A program made the translations under genes and the position numbers. Below, piece after piece: positions 61,637 to 64,000 of a DNA stretch of 64,000 nt. Position 1 is the first letter of the stretch, and every line of letters begins with the position of its first letter. The notes under the pieces are model-generated. The model was not told the origin of the DNA and did not search any database. It saw nothing but the letters and a program-made list of their open reading frames with translations. Origin of the DNA: Mesorhabditis belari (taxonomy: Eukaryota; Nematoda; Chromadorea; Rhabditida; Rhabditidae); the NCBI GenBank assembly GCA_958450365.1, contig CAUEEP010000912.1, positions 796,501 through 860,500 on the forward strand, written 5' to 3'.

Positions 61637-62644
61637 CTTTAAAAGATTATAAACCATATGATGTAGGTTTTAAAATGCCATAAAAACGAGTTAAAAAAGG
61701 GGTTTTTGCTTGATTTCATTGGCCTAATAAATCCGAAAAAATTTATCCAAAAATCCTTCTTTCATCCAGCAAAAAAACGAAAAATATTCCCCTTTTCTGG
61801 CCCAAGAATAATCAGCTGGAAAATTGGATTTCTTGGTGGGAAAAGGAGAGAAAATGAAGATGAAAGAATTGAGTGAGTTCTTTCCACTCAAAGCACTAAT
61901 CAAGAAGTAATTTTGATTCTAGGAAAAAAAGAAGAATGCGATATCTAAAAGATTTTCGAAGATGAATGAAAATTTGACACAATAGAGCTACTTTGAAGTG
62001 ATTCTTGAATGGGTTGAAAGTTTTTGATTAGATTTTTGGTTGAATAGAACCCAGATTTTGAAGTTAAATTTGTGATTGGGTTTTGTAGATTATACAGGGT
62101 GACCAAGAATTACCGCAACAACTTTTTGGAAGAGTATCTGGGAAATGTCTAATTTATTTCAAAAGTGGCAAGTGTTATACAGAGAATTGTAGGCCTAATT
62201 CTCGGCAACATTTATCTGCCAAAAACATCCCGATTGAACTTATACAACTCATTTAACAAGCGCTTGAATGAGCGCTAGTCGACATCTCATTTGGCTCTCA
62301 TTTGGCGAATCTGTCATTTGGCCACTTTTTTGAAATTAACATTGGAGAAATCGACTTAATTTAGTCATAGCTTTTAAAATCGGCATTTAAAATAGCAAAT
62401 TATGCAATTTGGGAGTCATAACTGCCTCGAAATAACATAATTATGCAATTTGAGAGATTTATTGCAATGAGGATATAACCGAAAAGTACCAAAATGTGAT
62501 CAACTTGTCAAACTTTGGTATACTGAATACTTTGGTATACTTTTTTGCGTTAAACGAACTTGTGATGAAGATCTCAACTCTGTGAAAAGTCTCCAGGGAC
62601 CCAAAAGCATGGGAAAAAAAGCGTAAATAGACAGTTACGTTCTT

Positions 62645-62940
62645 TAAAAGATTATAAACCAAAATAGATCTGTGTTCAAGCAAAATAGATCTGTGTTCAA
62701 GCATAGCACCAGTCAAACTGTCACTTCTGCTTTATCGATCTCAACACCAGCTGTTACGACACAAACTACATCGAGCTCTTCAATAGTTTCTCAACCAAGT
62801 ACCACTCAAAGAACGCAACATCGCGCTACAACACCTAATTTCCCGGCTTGTGAACCTTGTGGAGATTCTTTGACGAGATCAATTATACCTCACCGAAACG
62901 ATGGATTGATGGCTTTTTATTTGATTTTAATAAAAACAAA
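62645..62940 (+). CDS. Ser/Thr-rich exon-like segment inside a duplicated flank
   Basis: 62703-62885 reads STSQTVTSALSISTPAVTTQ, then TTSSSSIVSQPSTTQR and PACEPCGDSLTRS, mucin-like and unlike random AT-rich translation. Its flanks (AACCAAAATAGATCTGTGTT before, CCGAAACGATGGATTGATGG after) also occur at 60840-60935 on the minus strand without this segment. No clear splice sites; may be an exon captured by a repeat. Confidence 0.3.
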
Positions 62941-62944
62941 TGAT

Positions 62945-63292
62945 ACAGTCATGGACAAAAGTCTTTTAACGTTGGTTTTTAGAAGTTTGTTGTATTCTTT
63001 GTTGTGTTCTTTGTTGTATTCTTTGTTCTTTGTATATCTTCTTCCAAATCCGACCAATTTGCAATTTGTTAAAAGATTTAAAAAGCTTATTATCTCTAAT
63101 TTTAACATTACAAAAAGATGGATTTGACAATTTATCAGGTAACTTTTTAACAAAACAAAAATTGAGCCAAAAATTGATGGACCAAAGTCTTTTAACCTGT
63201 GAGAAAAACATGATGAAAATCAATAATTAGTAGGTCCTCCGCGAGCCGCAATTGCTGCAAACTTCGGAAAAACAAATGTTAAAAGACTTTCT
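62945..63292. mobile_element. Tc1-type non-autonomous element
   Basis: CAGTCATGGACAAAAGTCTT at the left; TGATGGACCAAAGTCTTTTA near 63180 and GTTAAAAGACTTTC (inverted) at about 63278. The ends look like Tc1-family inverted repeats; boundaries on the right are uncertain. Confidence 0.4.
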
Positions 63293-63794
63293 TTGTTGTA
63301 TTCTTTGTTGTTGTTGAACGCTCCAGAATCGTTCGTGACATCGATATTGAACAAGTTCATCGATATCCTTGTATTAGTTGCCTACTTTGTAAAAGTTTTC
63401 CAAATTCGATTATCTTTGTCTTTGTTTTTTTATTTCCTTGTCCCTCGACGCCCGTTTTCAATTCATTCCCACAATAATTTGCGCTTTTTGCTTTATTTTT
63501 CTCTGACTAATGAACCGAATCGCTTTCACAGAGAATTTTCTTCGCCTCTCCGATATTTGAGAAGAAACCTCTAACACTTTTATTTAATTTTCACATAATA
63601 GAAAGTATTTCTTTTCCTTGGTACATCTTATTGTTTGTGTTAATTTTTTCTATCTCTTTTGGTTGAATGCGAATTTAGATCCGCAATATTAATCTTTTGA
63701 CGTCTTTGCTTCAATGCCATCAACGCATGGAGCGCTGATTAAACCCTCCTACTTGCAAGAGTATTTTGTTTACTTTAAGGTAACGGAGTATTTA

Positions 63795-64000
63795 CTAGGT
63801 TGGTGCAAATGAAATTTCGTTTTTTTACAAACATTAAAGTCATCCAAAATTTTTTTAGATAACAATTTATTTAAAACAATAAGCACCATTATTATCTATG
63901 ACATCCCTCCAACGTTGCTACAGATTGCGGATCCCCTTCTCAAAGAACGCTTGATTCTGTGATGCAAAGTAGTTGGTCACCCAATTTTTGACTTCTTTTG
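63795..64000 (-). pseudogene. Mariner transposase 3' end, cut by the window edge
   Basis: Terminal repeat TAGGTTGGTGCAAATGAAAT, then on the minus strand the C-terminal mariner signature KEVKNWVTNYFASQNQAFFE, QRWRDVIDNNGAY and stop. One in-frame TAG shows it is inactive at least here. The rest lies beyond 64000. Confidence 0.8.

Overview
This window is nuclear DNA of a nematode, most likely a rhabditid-type chromadorean. It is AT-rich, has short introns with TTTTCAG-type acceptors, and SL trans-splice-like acceptors lie just upstream of start codons. It carries a FoxG/FKH-2 forkhead gene and a receptor tyrosine kinase of the nematode KIN-15/KIN-16/OLD-1 type. There are no operons of bacterial type, no rRNA and no CRISPR array. 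All gene models here were built by hand from splice signals and codon phase. Phases close at nearly every junction, but no transcript evidence was available.

Layout. 330-11726 (+): a complete 13-exon receptor tyrosine kinase (535 aa) with a signal peptide, a very short ectodomain and a full kinase domain; its introns are crowded with foldback elements and minisatellites. 12.1-25.2 kb: gene-poor, with a 15-bp satellite, tRNA-like and 44-bp repeats, three degenerate Tc1/mariner/pogo remnants, two possible small secreted-peptide ORFs, several isolated exon-like islands, a second 15-bp satellite and a large hairpin MITE. 26506-31914 (+): a complete 6-exon forkhead gene (278 aa), orthologous to C. 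elegans fkh-2, with an N-terminal Groucho-type eh1 motif. 33.0-33.5 kb (-): part of an unrecognised gene. 34-50 kb: repeat-rich, with a Tc1 deletion derivative, two inverted copies of a mariner-type MITE, a glutathione reductase pseudogene fragment, and a family of dispersed copies that keep an open frame. 50104-57477 (-): a complete 10-exon gene of about 335 aa that I cannot assign to a family, with trans-splice acceptor and poly(A) signal. One of its introns holds about 80 copies of an 11-bp unit between inverted ends. 57.9-64.0 kb: mariner derivatives, a Ser/Thr-rich exon-like segment and a mariner transposase 3' end running off the window.

How they relate. The kinase (membrane signalling), the forkhead factor (nuclear repressor/activator) and the unknown protein are not obviously one pathway; they are separate genes embedded in transposon-rich DNA. 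The striking property of the window is structural: many unrelated short-unit tandem arrays and long perfect-ish hairpins, often inside introns and sometimes touching splice sites or a start codon.
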